In this document: piece after piece, positions 11,911 through 23,180 of the stretch
Layout: the number at the start of each line of letters is the position of its first letter
Numbering within the stretch: position 1 is the stretch's first letter
NCBI GenBank assembly: GCA_030847615.1
Contig: JAUMIR010000005.1
Span: 210,598,645 to 210,662,644, forward strand
Direction of reading: 5' to 3'
DNA: 64,000 nt
Source of the DNA: Gambelia wislizenii
Lineage: Eukaryota > Chordata > Lepidosauria > Squamata > Crotaphytidae
Made by a program: the position numbers and the translations under genes
The notes under the pieces: generated by a model
What the model saw: the letters and a program-made list of their open reading frames with translations, nothing else
Database searches by the model: none
Told to the model about the DNA's origin: nothing

Positions 11911-12163
11911 CACTGATAAAAGCAAACAAACAGGTAGTTTTCATAGTAGCAATTCATGAGTACAGGCATGCAAAAATAGCTAACTCTAACAGTGGCAGAA
12001 CTCAGTGTTCAGTTTCTTTCACTTTTAATTAAATAACCCTTGTATTGTAGGAGTGGAGAATAACTCTCCCCTTGGACAGCTGTCTGTCAGAATAGTCAGT
12101 AGTGGGCTAAATGGAACAATGGTCTAACCCAGCATAAGGCAGGTTTACATGTTCTGTTTCTTT

Positions 12164-12498
12164 GGAGATTTTCAGACGCATTTTTCAGCGTCTTGCCACG
12201 CAAGCAGCCTCCGGAGCAGTAACAAGGCTGCCACGCGGCAGATGATGCCGTTTCTCTCTCGGCGTTGTCTGTGACTTGCGGCTATCATTGGAGGAGGCCG
12301 TGATGTTTTTTACTCACGGACAACTTCCGTGAGTAAAAAACAGCATGGCCGCCTCCAATGCTAGCTGCAAGAGTCACAGACGCCGCCGAGAGAGAAACGG
12401 CATCGTCCAAAATGGACCCCTTGCCGCGCAGCAGCCTCGTTACTGTTCCGGAGGCTGCTTGCGTGACAAGACGCTGAAAAACACGTCTGAAAATCTCC
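12164..12498. mobile_element. 335-bp foldback element, family F4, copy 1
   Basis: The two halves are near-perfect inverted copies. The left end GGAGATTTTCAGACGC pairs with the right end CGTCTGAAAATCTCC. The centre is TTTTTTACTCACGGA / TCCGTGAGTAAAAAA around a 5-base loop (about 12306-12340). TTT flanks both ends (12161-12163 and 12499-12501), a possible 3-bp duplication. The element is G+C richer than its surroundings and rich in CpG-containing phrases. No protein is encoded. The same centre occurs in 48066-48396. Confidence 0.85.
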
Positions 12499-13580
12499 TT
12501 TGTCTCCATACCCAGATGTTGCAGGTGTATGTGCTTGTTTGTGCGTGTGTGCATGGGGTGGGTGGGGGTGGAGTGATTCTCTTTTGCAAATGGGCAATTG
12601 ATCTTTTTATATGGAAATTTAATACAGGTGGACACACATCTAGTTCTTCTGCATAATACCTTGTATATTCTTTCAGACAGTTACTGTTAATATATATTTC
12701 AAGAAGGGAAAGGAATGGGTGTGGGTGTGAGTTGGGGGGAGCCAGACTGTTTTGAAAAAGGGGATAGAGAATTTCTCCTATTGGGGTCAAGTTTTCTGAC
12801 AAAGGGATAAGAGCGGCACTCCTTTTGGGCTCAAAGGATATAGACACACTGAGGATGCTGTGATGGCCTTTTTAAAAGCCATAGAGATATGTAAAATAAT
12901 AGAGTTTTAAGGAAGTGAAGGAATAAGCAGGGAATAACAAGCAAATGACCATATGCTGGCTGGGGGACACTGGGAGTTGTAGTCCAAATAAGTAACTTTG
13001 CTGAGGACTTGGAATAAAGTTTGTAAAGTGGAGGGGGCAATGCTGCAAGTTAGAAGAAAAGACTGAGTGGGAAGGAAGGAAAGGAAGGAGACTAACTTGG
13101 GTATGGAATTGCATGCAGCTTTGTGATTTAGGATAAATCCACTATTTCTGGAGTCCATGAGGAAAAATTTCATTGGATACAGGAAGTAACAAAATTTTTA
13201 GAAGCTTATCTTGGCCATTGGAATTCATGACATTTTGTATAATTAAATATTGTGGGATCAGGCTCTTCTTTCTGCTGACAGCTATATTAAAGCAAAGACT
13301 TGTGATCCACTTTCCTAAACAGCTGCACTGATTAAGTTTTCCACAGTATGGCAAATTAAAGCCTTGTTTTTATTATATCATTACCTGTGAGTAAATAAAC
13401 ATACCATTTTTGTAGATCCCAGCCATGTACACATATCTACCTAAGGGGTTAGAATGCCAAGCATGCATTACACTGCTTTATATTAGTACTTGCATATCCT
13501 GGTGTTGTTATTTAGGTATTGTGTAAATTACCTTGTGCTCTCTGGAAAGGCATCATATAAATACAATAAGTAACTAATGA
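12499..13580. other. unassigned DNA
   Basis: No gene is seen. A GT-rich stretch lies at about 12540-12570 and a GAAGGAAGG-type purine run at 13070-13090. The stretch 13510-13575 (GGAAAGGCATCATATAAATAC) resembles a LINE 3' tail. Confidence 0.45.
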
Positions 13581-13796
13581 GAGCTTGCATGGACTAGTGG
13601 TTTCAGCACTGAATGACCCTGGAGACCAGGGTTTGAATCATGGTCATGGAAACCCACTGGGTTTCAGCCTCAGAGGAGGGCCATGGCAAACCCCTTGTGA
13701 ATAAATATTGCCAAGAAAACCTTGTGATAGGTTTGCCTTAGGGTTGCCAAAGTTGGAAACCATAACAACAACAACAATAACAACAACAACAAATAG
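13581..13796 (+). repeat. tRNA SINE with CORE-like body and Bov-B-type tail
   Basis: The head is GAGCTTGCATGGACTAGTGG and the B box lies in GGAGACCAGGGTTTGAATC. The body is shortened (the GTGACCTTGGGCAAG segment is missing). The tail TTAGGGTTGCCAAAGTTGGA leads into (AAC)n. Confidence 0.7.
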
Positions 13797-15172
13797 TGTG
13801 GCCCTACTCATGGTTTAGGTTGCTGGGCAGGATAGGATTCATATTTAAACCTCATTGTGCCAGCAAAACAAACTTTTTAGTGGTGTTAAGAATTCTTGAC
13901 ACATTGAATCAGATGTATTGAACTGTACTGGAACAGAATAAACACAAATGGTATAAGGATAGAATTCAGGGTATGCCAGGAAGAGTAAAGCATAGCCAAA
14001 ATCCCACATTGTTTGCTAACAAGTTGGCCCTACCCTGATTAGGGGGGTAAAGCAGGGGTAAGCAATTTTCTGCCTTCTAGACTCTTTGGGCTACATTCCT
14101 CATAACTACTGAGCAACGCCCAGGGTTTATGGTGCTTATAATCCACGGGCACGCAGAGGGGGTCCCAAGTGAGCCACTGTAATTCCCTCATGTTCCCTAC
14201 ATGGGTTCTGGTTTCAGCCAAGTCCAGTTTCTGAAACTGATGCAGTCCCTAACCTGTCAGATAAGTGGGGGCTTCCTGTATATTTATTCTAGTCCCTGCT
14301 TTGAAAATTACAAATTTTATGATTATATGAATAGGTTATTTTATGATATGTTTTAGTATTTTTTTTTTAAGCATGGTGGGTGGCAGAATTCCATGACCAG
14401 ATCTGAAGGGCCAGCTGATGGCTAATTTGTCCTCAGTACAGGGAATAGAAGGGGACTCCATATTGTCCTTAGCTTTTGGCTGCAAAATCCTAAACTATTA
14501 GGATTGCACTGTTGTAGCAGCTCTACCATAATAGGACCATAAAGTTATCCCACCCATGTAACTGTGAATTTCTGTAGTTTTGAAATGCTGTAACATTAAT
14601 AAATAATATCCTAGACAGTAAAGTGTCACTTGAAACAAGATGGTAAATTGAGCACCCTCCCTTTACTATTTGCTTTAATTTTTGCTCTGGTTGATACTCT
14701 TGAATCTTGAGTAAAGTTGACTGATGAACCAGCATTTTACTCCTGGCATAAACTTCTGTTTACCAAGTTCTCATGTCTTCAGATCTCATGTGACTATTGT
14801 AATTTACTTAGTAGGAACTACATAGTCAGCAATTGACAGATAAAATTAGCTAAAGACAGTGCATGTCTTATAAAACCACTAGGACATCATAAATGTCCAG
14901 TTTAGTCTGGACATTACTCAAGCAGTCTCTCAAATCCATGATGGCAATTTGTGCATACTTTGTTTGCCCTCCCTTATGTAACACACAGGAACAATGTTAA
15001 TGAAAAGAAAAACACATGAAATATTGCAACTTCACATTGGCTATATAAAACTATAAAACTTTCAAGGTACAATGGGAGCTTTCATTGGAAAAAAAAATCC
15101 TGGCATTTTGAAAAATGTTTTAAAGGTGACAGCATACTGGACCAACATGTGGGGTTTTAGTTTAAAAAATCA
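13797..15172. other. unassigned DNA
   Basis: No gene is seen. The stretch 14050-14200 has weak resemblance to the palindromic repeat at 36345-36480. The rest is A+T-rich with no assignable family. Confidence 0.45.
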
Positions 15173-15392
15173 AGGGCCCTTTCACACTACATGAATATAG
15201 CCTATCATTCCACTTTACTTGCTATGGTTCTATCCTGTGGAACTCTGGTATTTGCAGTTTAAAGAGGGGCATTTTGTAGCCAGACAGCTCTAGTGTCTCA
15301 ATAAACTACAAACCCCAGGATTCCATAGGATGCAGCCATGAGAGTTAAAGTGGAATCACAGTGTTTTCATTTGTGTAATGTGAAAGGGCTCC
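15173..15392. mobile_element. palindromic MITE, family F7
   Basis: The left end AGGGCCCTTTCACACTACA pairs with the right end, which reads GGAGCCCTTTCACATTACA on the minus strand. Inside, CATTCCACTTTA / TTAAAGTGGAATCA and ATCCTGTGGAACTCTGG / CCAGGATTCCATAGGAT form long imperfect arms with a loop containing AGAGGGGCATTTTG. The arms match those of the larger composite elements at 33948 and 49139. Superfamily is uncertain. Confidence 0.75.
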
Positions 15393-17230
15393 AAGTAAAT
15401 ATCAAAAGTCTCCAATCTGCTAGTCCCTGCTTTAGGCTGTTCTGACAGATTTCTGTCATCCTTGTCTGTGCTCCTTAATTCAAAAGAATTTGGTTGTAGT
15501 TGTTATTGTGATCATTCATCTCACATGTGTACAAATCCACCCCAGTAGTTAGCCTTAAGTCGATTTAATAAGAGAAGGAGGAGGAAAAGGGGGACCAATT
15601 GCAAGTCTGTGTGTAGGCTTCCTTCCACCATTCTTTGGGTACGTGGATAGTGAGCAATTGCAAAATGGTGGCCAGAGCAATTTATCTGAAGGGAAACACG
15701 GTACAAAACAGCAAGTGGTTGTCCCAGATTTTTTTTTTTAAAAAAAAGCTGGGGGGAGGGAGGGAAGGCAGGTTAGTGAAAATTATGCATTGTATCAAGT
15801 GGATCAGTCCTTAAAGAAAAAAGGGGGGTCTCAGCTGTGCTGCAACAGTTCCACACTCAACTGGTGTGGCTGGCAGTACATTTTTTGGCTGAAGTAAATA
15901 TTCTATTACTAGAACATTTTCTATGTTGTACCGTTACACACTCTAGTCTATACTGATTACTTTTGCTCTTGAAATATGACTCTCTTCCCGCCCCCACCCC
16001 CACCCCCATCATGTCTTTCTGTCTCTGGGCTTGCTGCATGTGTGTCTCCTGGTATTTATTGATTTGGCTGTCACAAAAGGACCTTCCAGCTGCTCCAAAT
16101 GGTTTTATATGGTATATTGTTTACCAGTGTCCCATGATAACTGAAGTGTCCATTGCCAATCAGAAATAAACAATACTGGGAGAGACATTTTGGGATTATT
16201 TGGTATTTTTTATTGGCAGGGTGCAGGGGCTTTGTACTGAGCATGTGAATACTGAGTAGAAATAACTGCTCTGGGATGTGGTATGCTATCTGAAGAACTG
16301 GAGTCCACAAAATGGTAATGGGGAAATAAATTAGCTAGTCTTAAAAATGCCACAAGACTTGTTTTTGTAGTTTGGAATCTGGTTATTATTTAAGTTTTGG
16401 GTTTTTTTTTAAGTAAATACAAAACAAGGAAACCTCTCTATTGTCTACAGAAAATGAATCTATTGATAAAATAGAAGGGAAAAGGCTGTTGCAGAAACCC
16501 CTAGAGGAGATTTCCATGGAGATCAGTTCTGAAAGCTTATGTAGAGCCTGAATGCTAGTGTTTCTCTCTAGCTAGGGGCAAGTACAAACAGGAAGTGATC
16601 TCAAGAAAAGAAGGAAGAAGGAACTTTATCAGACCAGGCAAATATAGCATCATAAGGACGCCTAATGATTGTGAAAGGGCACACATACTAGACAAAGTTG
16701 TCCTTTCACAATCATATCTTGCCAATAAGGCATACTTTTTTATTGATGGGCCAAACCATCAATTGATCTCCTGTGGCACTTTGTTGCCAGCATTGCTGGT
16801 GTTTGAAACTTTGTGCCATTGTGCTCACATGAATTCAGTGTGAATGACAGAACACTTATTGTTTTAAACTTTTAACCTGTCGTTCTAATATTATTTGTAA
16901 GCTGCCCTGAGATATTTTGATAGAGGGTGGGGTGAAATATTTTTGATGATGACGATGATGATGATGCAGCTGCTATTGTCAGATAAGAGGCACTGTTGGG
17001 AACTGGTGGGCAGGAAGGTGAACAACATTAGCATCAACCCAGGTGGGAGCCTTCTTGTCTCTTAAGCTCTGGCTGCTGGCTGGCAGTGTTAGGGACCACT
17101 AAATGTCTGACGTAAAGTGACTTGAGTTGTTTTATTGGAGTAACTGAATATATTGGGAAGGCAAAATGTCAGCTGGAACTGGTGGTTCCCATGCCAGTGG
17201 AATAGTGAATCCAATCTGGGATTTAGTCCA
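15393..17230. other. unassigned DNA with a hairpin element and a LINE tail
   Basis: The stretch 16622-16740 begins AACTTTATCAGACCAGG and holds a perfect 14-bp inverted repeat (16665-16678 with 16702-16715, ATGATTGTGAAAGG), probably part of a small DNA element. The stretch 16895-16967 (AAGCTGCCCTGAGATATTTT...GGGTGGGGTGAAATA, then (GAT)n at 16944-16967) is a plus-strand LINE 3' end. No gene is seen. Confidence 0.5.
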
Positions 17231-17308
17231 AACTTTCATGAAGTTATCCAAGGTGTTAGGCCACTTTTGGAGATAGAGGTCAGCACCTTGGATAGCGCCT
17301 TTAAAGTC
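17231..17308. mobile_element. small palindromic element, family F11
   Basis: The left arm (AACTTTCATGAAGTTATCC, then AAGGTGTT) is inverted relative to the right arm (CAGCACCTTGGATAGCGCC, then TTTAAAGT). A related palindrome lies at 38038-38130. It is non-coding and the full element ends were not found. Confidence 0.55.
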
Positions 17309-18131
17309 TAAAATAAAGTGTGGAATTGATTCATTGGCTCACTGACATGGAAGCTATCAGCTGCCACTGCACAGTGTGCTGTCCACCATACACATGGGGT
17401 ATTGCCTCAATCTTGGCCTGCTAGACTTTCACTGATGCAAACCTACATTCATAGAAATTCAATTTTAAGAGAATGAAATATAGATTCCTGTGAGGCTCTT
17501 TAAGAAAACAAAAAAACAAACGCAAAACTTCAGAAGTTAAAGCATTTCAAACTGAAACCAATCCCATCTCTATAGATCTCTTTTAGCAAGCAAGGTTGGA
17601 ATGTATTTAAATTAAAACAGTTCCCAGCTACAGGCCTTTGAAATGTACAGGAGAGCTGCTGAATCCTCCTTTCTGCAGACAGATAAAAAAGCAAGTGGCA
17701 GATTTACTGTGTAGATCTGGGCAAGTAGTATGTCATAAGGTTTCTACTTAGGAAAAAGGCCACCTCCAGTTCAGGGCTGAAGTTATGACCTTAAAGATAG
17801 GCCATTTTAAGCTGCAGTTTAAACACTGGGATGGCAGGAATGAGAAGTCACCAACTGAGACTTTGTTGAACGAGAGGAGGTCTTGTTAGCACAATATTTA
17901 TATGACACCTCAGGATGGGGAAATTTGCCAGTTCTACTTTCACCTGCATTGGATTATGTTAAACCTCAAGTTCTTTCCATTTTCAATGTGAATAGTTTTG
18001 TGAATTTTGATACATTCTTCAAAAATGACCTGAAATGGACCCCCCCCAATCCATTTTATACCAACTGCATGCTTGCAGGTACATCTGTTCCCACCATGAA
18101 GAGGACTATGTTGTGCCTGTTCACTGAAGAT
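17309..18131. other. unassigned DNA
   Basis: No gene or repeat family was recognised. The 167-residue frame on the minus strand at 17940-18443 crosses into the element at 18132 and shows no protein family. Confidence 0.5.
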
Positions 18132-18367
18132 GGGCATGTCTACATGACTGGAAAAAAAAATCAATTTGAGGGGTAAAAAATACAAAAAGGCAGTCGTACT
18201 AATGCGTACAATCTGCCTACATGATTTTTTACCCCCCCCCCCAAATTCTGTATGACCCCCTTCCCCAGCTGGCTTCCAAAAGACACATATGCATCTGAAC
18301 AGCTGTGTGTACACATGATCAATCTTTTGACCACCGTACGTATTTTTTTTATCATGTAGACACCCCC
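18132..18367. mobile_element. 236-bp TIR element with GAT duplication (family F3)
   Basis: The left end GGGCATGTCTACATGACT is inverted relative to the right end ATCATGTAGACACCCCC. GAT flanks both ends (18129-18131 and 18368-18370), a 3-bp duplication. An inner palindrome pairs GGGGTAAAAAAT...GGCAG with CTGCC...ATTTTTTACCCC, followed by a C11 run. The ends share the TGTCTA core with families F1 and F2. Confidence 0.75.
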
Positions 18368-18912
18368 GATGAAAAGCCCTCAGGAAAAAAAAAAGTGGCA
18401 ACCTTAATTCTGCACTAACATGGCTGAATACACAGGACTTCAAAAGCTATAGATGGACAAATCTGTCAGTTCTAGTTTCCCCTAAAAATGGATTTTTAAC
18501 ATTTCAATTTATTTCCATCATAAATATGAAGAAATTTAGGGATGGAAGGAAAATTTCACTGGAGGGACCAGAATTCTTTTTTTGGGGGGTGGGTCTTATT
18601 CCCCCCCCCCCTTCATAGCTGCATAGATTGAATGTAGGATCCCCATCCTAGCCTCTCTTATCCACTACAGAGGGGTTTTTTTTTCCAGGTCCCCTCTCCC
18701 TCAGGTCAGAGTCAGAGGGGGAAAAGGGGTGTGAGGTGTGATATGGAAATAGGCAAGGAAACCCAGGATGTAAAGGATCCAAAGACCTCTCAGTCATGTT
18801 GGGGGAAAAAATACGTTTTTGGGACCACTTCTCCTAGATCACTACTTCCCATGGTTTTTTATTGGAGTCTGGTGTAAGTCCTATTGTTAGTCTCAACTAG
18901 AGTTGGCCCATT
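18368..18912. other. unassigned DNA
   Basis: C- and G-tracts lie at about 18583-18611. No gene was recognised. Confidence 0.5.
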
Positions 18913-19014
18913 GAATCATAGAACCATAAAGTTGGAAGACACCACAAAGGGCCATCCAGTCCAACCCCCTGCCTTGCAGGAATGAACAATCAAAGCACTC
19001 CTGACAGATGGTCA
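18913..19014 (-). repeat. CR1 LINE 3'-end fragment
   Basis: Reads GAATCATAGAACCATAAAGT, then GGGCCATCCAGTCCAACCCC and GGAATGAACAATCAAAGCAC, the antisense of the CR1 3' terminus. On the minus strand it ends in the CR1-style ATGATTC repeat. A longer copy lies at 27957-28440. Confidence 0.8.
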
Positions 19015-19016
19015 TA

Positions 19017-19110
19017 AATTGAATCAATGAGATTTACATAAGTGTTAGGTCACCATTCAAGAACTGACTGGATTGGTCAACTCTAGGTGGAGCTACCCAA
19101 TAGGATTCAG
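19017..19110. mobile_element. relic of small palindromic MITE (family F9)
   Basis: GAATCAATGAGATTTACATA followed by AGTGTT matches the interior of the intact element at 61249-61384. The ends are degraded. Confidence 0.4.
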
Positions 19111-19400
19111 GCTAGTAACTTGCTGTTGCCATACCGATGGGAATTCTGGGAGTTTCAGTTCATAAAGTAACTTTTCCAAACTCTGTTTCAGGCCCTAACC
19201 ATAACCTTGACATGGCTAACAATGAGTGGGTTCCTTTCTTCTCTGGAGCAAGCAATCTCCAGGGATCAAGGGATCTAGATGGCTCTTCCTGCCACCTCTT
19301 TGCTGGTAAGACCCCAGAAGCTCTTTGGGCATGTCAGAGTTTCCACAATTGGAGCACTCCTTCTTCTAGCCCTTTATGACAGCATAAAGGTGAGGACTGC

Positions 19401-19497
19401 TCAGGGGTGGATCAGGGCAAATGCCCTGCATCATATGGACTGCAGGCCTCTCAGATTAGGGCAAGACAGGGTAAATTGCCCATATAGATAAGGAAGG
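19401..19497 (+). mobile_element. 3' fragment of the 2797-3311 element family (F2)
   Basis: GCATCATATGGACTGCAGG and GACAGGGTAAATTGCCC, then ATATAGATAAGGAAGGCC, parallel 3230-3311. The left part of the element is missing. Confidence 0.6.
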
Positions 19498-20592
19498 CCT
19501 GAGTCTCTAAGAGACCAGAAAGGCACATAGAGATATCGCTTGTTTACATTAGTGTTCACTCTGTGCCAGGAATTCTGGGTGCTGAGGAAAATATTTGACA
19601 TATGTTATGACAGCTGATCTCAAATAATAATTAGAGGAGAAAATAAAAGTAAAAATCTCAGTCCTATAATGGCTCATATGGCTGTAAACTTTAAGGAAAA
19701 GTATGGCCATGAGGCTTCAGTTCCACATATCTCTACACCTTAAAAGGCAATTGATTTGAACTCTCTTTGGAGAACAGAGGAGCATGTGTCTTGGCAAGAA
19801 GCCATGTGGCAGTAAAAATAAGTTTTTAATATCTCATTCCATTATAGCTAAATGTGTAAGTATAACTTCCAGAGCCCTTCTTTTAAACCTAATGACTCAG
19901 GACTATAATGCAGTGTTTAAGATAAGTGTGTGGGAGGGAAGGCGTTGGAATGCATAAAGGAGAAAGTGGTGGCATGTTGGAACAACTGTAGCTGGAATTC
20001 CTATAAAAAGGATTGTGCTCAAAAGGGATGTGTGGGGCTTTGGCAAATAGTCTTTTGACAGAGGGAGGAGGCCTCCCTCGCCAATGATACAGACCACATA
20101 GAATGATTCCTCAAGAGCACTATTCCTCAGGCCAGCTTCAAACATCTATATCTTGAGTAATTATATTGTAAACAATAAAAAGCTCATGTACTAGATCTAC
20201 TTGCCAAAGGGGAAATCTGTTTGCTTTTTCCTTTTTTTTTAAAGGAGACTGACAAACATTGTTAACATTGCTACAGTTGTTATATAAGGTACTTTAAAAA
20301 GTTACAATGTATCAGAGCCATGAATCAATCTGACATGTTCTGTGTTTCGTTCTCACAGCGTTTGGCAAACATCACCTTGGGTTTATGAATGACAAGAGAT
20401 CATGAATGACAAGAGCCTCATGTTCCTTCTGTTTTCAGGATAAATGATAGGTTTCTTCCTGAGAATTAGGGCTGATCTTCATTTCCTTCAGACTTGCATG
20501 ACAAATGCTTTGGAAAATATACTTTTCCAAGAGTTTAAGCAATAATAATCATAACTGCAACCTTGCCTGTATCCAAGAGCAAGGGGTTTACT
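19498..20592. other. unassigned DNA
   Basis: No gene or repeat family was recognised. Open frames are short and without motifs. Confidence 0.5.
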
Positions 20593-20854
20593 ACAGTCCA
20601 AAGAAAAGCGGCAGTGCAGCAGGAACATTCCATCTTCTGCGCTGCCTTAACTGCATCATTCACTCCTGTGGAGGTTTGAAGTAAAACTGTGTCTTTTTGC
20701 TAACCAGAAAAACATGTTTGCAAAAAGATGCGGTTTTACCTCAGTCCCCCATGGGACCCGAACAAAAGAACACCGGAAGAACAATGATGCCGTGCAGTAA
20801 GGCAGCACGGAAGACAGAACCTTCCTGCTATACTGCTGTTTTTCTTTGGAGTCC
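20593..20854. mobile_element. 262-bp foldback MITE (family F8)
   Basis: The left arm (AGTCCAAAGAAAAGCGGCAG, GTGCAGCAGGAA, CTGCGCTGCCTTA, GCATCATT) is repeated inverted on the right (AATGATGCCGTGC, TAAGGCAGCACGG, TTCCTGCTATACTGCTG, TTTCTTTGGAGTCC). The centre is a 20-bp stem (20679-20698 with about 20721-20740; GTAAAACTGTGTCTTTTTGC against GCAAAAAGATGCGGTTTTAC). It is non-coding. No clear target duplication is visible. Confidence 0.75.
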
Positions 20855-22835
20855 GGCAAACCCACAAATATTTCAACCTTAGTATGAAGCTTGCAATCAA
20901 ATCCGAAACATTAATCTCGGCCTTTTATTAGGAAATAATTAATAATAATAGTAGATATCCTGCATTTTTCCAAAACCAAATTTGTGTTGCAAATTAGAAC
21001 AAACACAGCATATTCATGTTTTTAAATGCCTTAATTTTTAAAAGCCAAAATTAATTTTGACTTAAAAAAAAACATTTGTACTATACATTCTTTTAGTTGT
21101 TGTTTGTTTCAATCCACATTGCAAGTATATTGGGACAAATATGGGCTATAAATTAAACCACATATAAAAATAGAAGTATATAATTTAAAACATAATTTAA
21201 ATAAAACATAAAATAGTTCCCTTTTGTGGTCTACACTCTTCTAATGGGGAGAGGATCTTGCCTCCTCACGTTTGAAGTTTCATGTGGAATGTCATGGCAG
21301 AAATATCATGGATAACTATCACATTCTTTGTGATACCTCTTGTAATGAAAGACTCCACTCTCATTTCCTTTGTTATAGATCACAGAAACTGAATGAGGGT
21401 GCTCTTTGGATGTCTTAATACCAGACTGTTACATTCAGAAAAGAGAACACTAATTCTGAGCATGGGCATAGTGTCCCTTTCTCATATTTGAGTTTTGCTC
21501 AGCCAGCTCCCATGGGAAAATTAGGGTTCAGGCTTACTAAACAACTGCTTTCTTTCTTGGGATCTTTTGGGAGTGGTTTCTAGAACAACTTGAGTGATGA
21601 GATCTCTCCTCCATTCCCACAGTGCAAAAAAAGAAAAAAGAAAAAAAAGGGAGAGCTCCTACACCTTTCTTTAATAATTGTGTAGAAGAGTTGTGTACCA
21701 AATTTAGCAGATGTAATTTGGATTACAAAATATCTGGAGAGAGTACAAATGTCTAGAAAGCTACAGTTGCTCACCCCTGTTCTAGCAGGACTGGAATGAA
21801 AAGTAACTACTTCACTGTTTCCAAGGTGGTAGCTGTGTTCATCTATTCCAGTGATAAAGGGTCCCATGGCACCTTAGAAACAAACAACTTTGTTACCATC
21901 CAGTTATTATTTGTTAATGGCCAATAGTGGGATATTTATCATTGTTGGTATGTTTTACATTTCAGTTGCCTCTGACCCTGTTGATTACAAAAACCAGGTT
22001 TGCCAGCTGAGGCAATACTTCATGCATATCCTGAAGTGGTTTCAAGTCTATAATCAAGTGAGTTATTCTTTAAGATGACACATGATTCTTCTTTGTTTCC
22101 ACTGATGTGGAAGGAACAACCACATCACAGAGGCATGTATCAGCTAGGCCTTCATCCAAAAGAGTGTAGGATTAGGCCACTGGTACTATTGTTACTAGGT
22201 TGAATCCAGACTTCATCATGCATGGAATTAATCTACTGAATAATATAAGTCCTGTTGATGTCAGTGGATCAGGTCTATGAAACCAGCACATTGTCTTCAG
22301 GTTTTATAACTGTAAACATGTGTAGTTTTAAATGTAATGTTCCATACTCTTCAATTGTCCCACTTTGGCAGGGACCATCCCAATTAATCCGCTATTGTCC
22401 CATTTTTTCCCCAGATGCCTTTAAAATGTCCCACTTTTTCTCTTCTCTTTCCCTCTTTGTCCTCAGCTTAATTCCATTGCTGCAAACTGAGTTCAAAGTG
22501 CAAAAAAAGTTTGCAAATGACTAACTCAGCTGGAGGCAGAGGAAAGGAAGGGTCAGAATCTTGCCCTTCCCAGTAAGCTCAGGCAAAAGCAAACTTCTGC
22601 AGCCTCTCCTAGCATGAGTGTTCTTCCTCACTAATAATGTTTGCCAGCTTGACCAACTGTACTCTGATGTTGTTTGGACACACATGTCCCAGTTTTCATT
22701 TGTGAAATGTTGGAAGGTATGATGTTCATCCTGAATATGATGTAAAGAAGCAATTGCTACTATAAAGACACACAAAAGGAAAATGAATCATTAATTCTTT
22801 GGTTAGAATGTGTTTTCAAAAATCTTTGGAGAGAT
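20855..22835. other. unassigned A+T-rich DNA
   Basis: No gene is seen. About 21820-21886 (AAAGGGTCCCATGGCACCTT then AGAAAC) looks like a fragment of a common dispersed squamate repeat. About 22195-22270 resembles decayed pieces of the small F9-type MITE. Confidence 0.4.
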
Positions 22836-23180
22836 GCAGTTTATTTATTTATTTAAATTTATTTATTTATTTATTTATTTGTTAATTTTATCACAAGATC
22901 TCAGGGCAAAGTTCAGGTTACAGACAGAGAAATATGAAACAATCTAGAACAAGTTAAATTTAAAACAATGGGGGATAATCTAAATATCTTTAAACATTTT
23001 AAAATAATTTAACAATTACAATGTTAAAATGATTTAACAGTGAAAATAGATTTAAACAGTTAAAAACCTGTTCAAGCTTTGGGTAAGACTGTTAGACCCT
23101 AAAAGATTTTGGTAAAAAGCCATTTTTTTAACCTGATGCTGGAAAGAAGCCAAGGCTGGTGCCCTCCAAAGTGACCTAGC
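22836..23180 (-). repeat. LINE-derived 3' region (L2/CR1-like), decayed
   Basis: A (TTTA)n run, then ATCTCAGGGCAAAGTTCAGG and an A+T-rich body with ATTTAAAACAAT, follow the antisense plan of squamate LINE tails. It is too decayed to name. Confidence 0.4.

Noticed and set aside
12285..12656. overlapping open frames on both strands
   Set aside because: They are a consequence of the long palindrome at 12164-12498, which reads similarly on both strands.
17940..18443. 167-residue minus-strand open frame
   Set aside because: It runs through the mobile element at 18132-18367 and its homopolymers, with no family motif; the sequence is low in coding signal.
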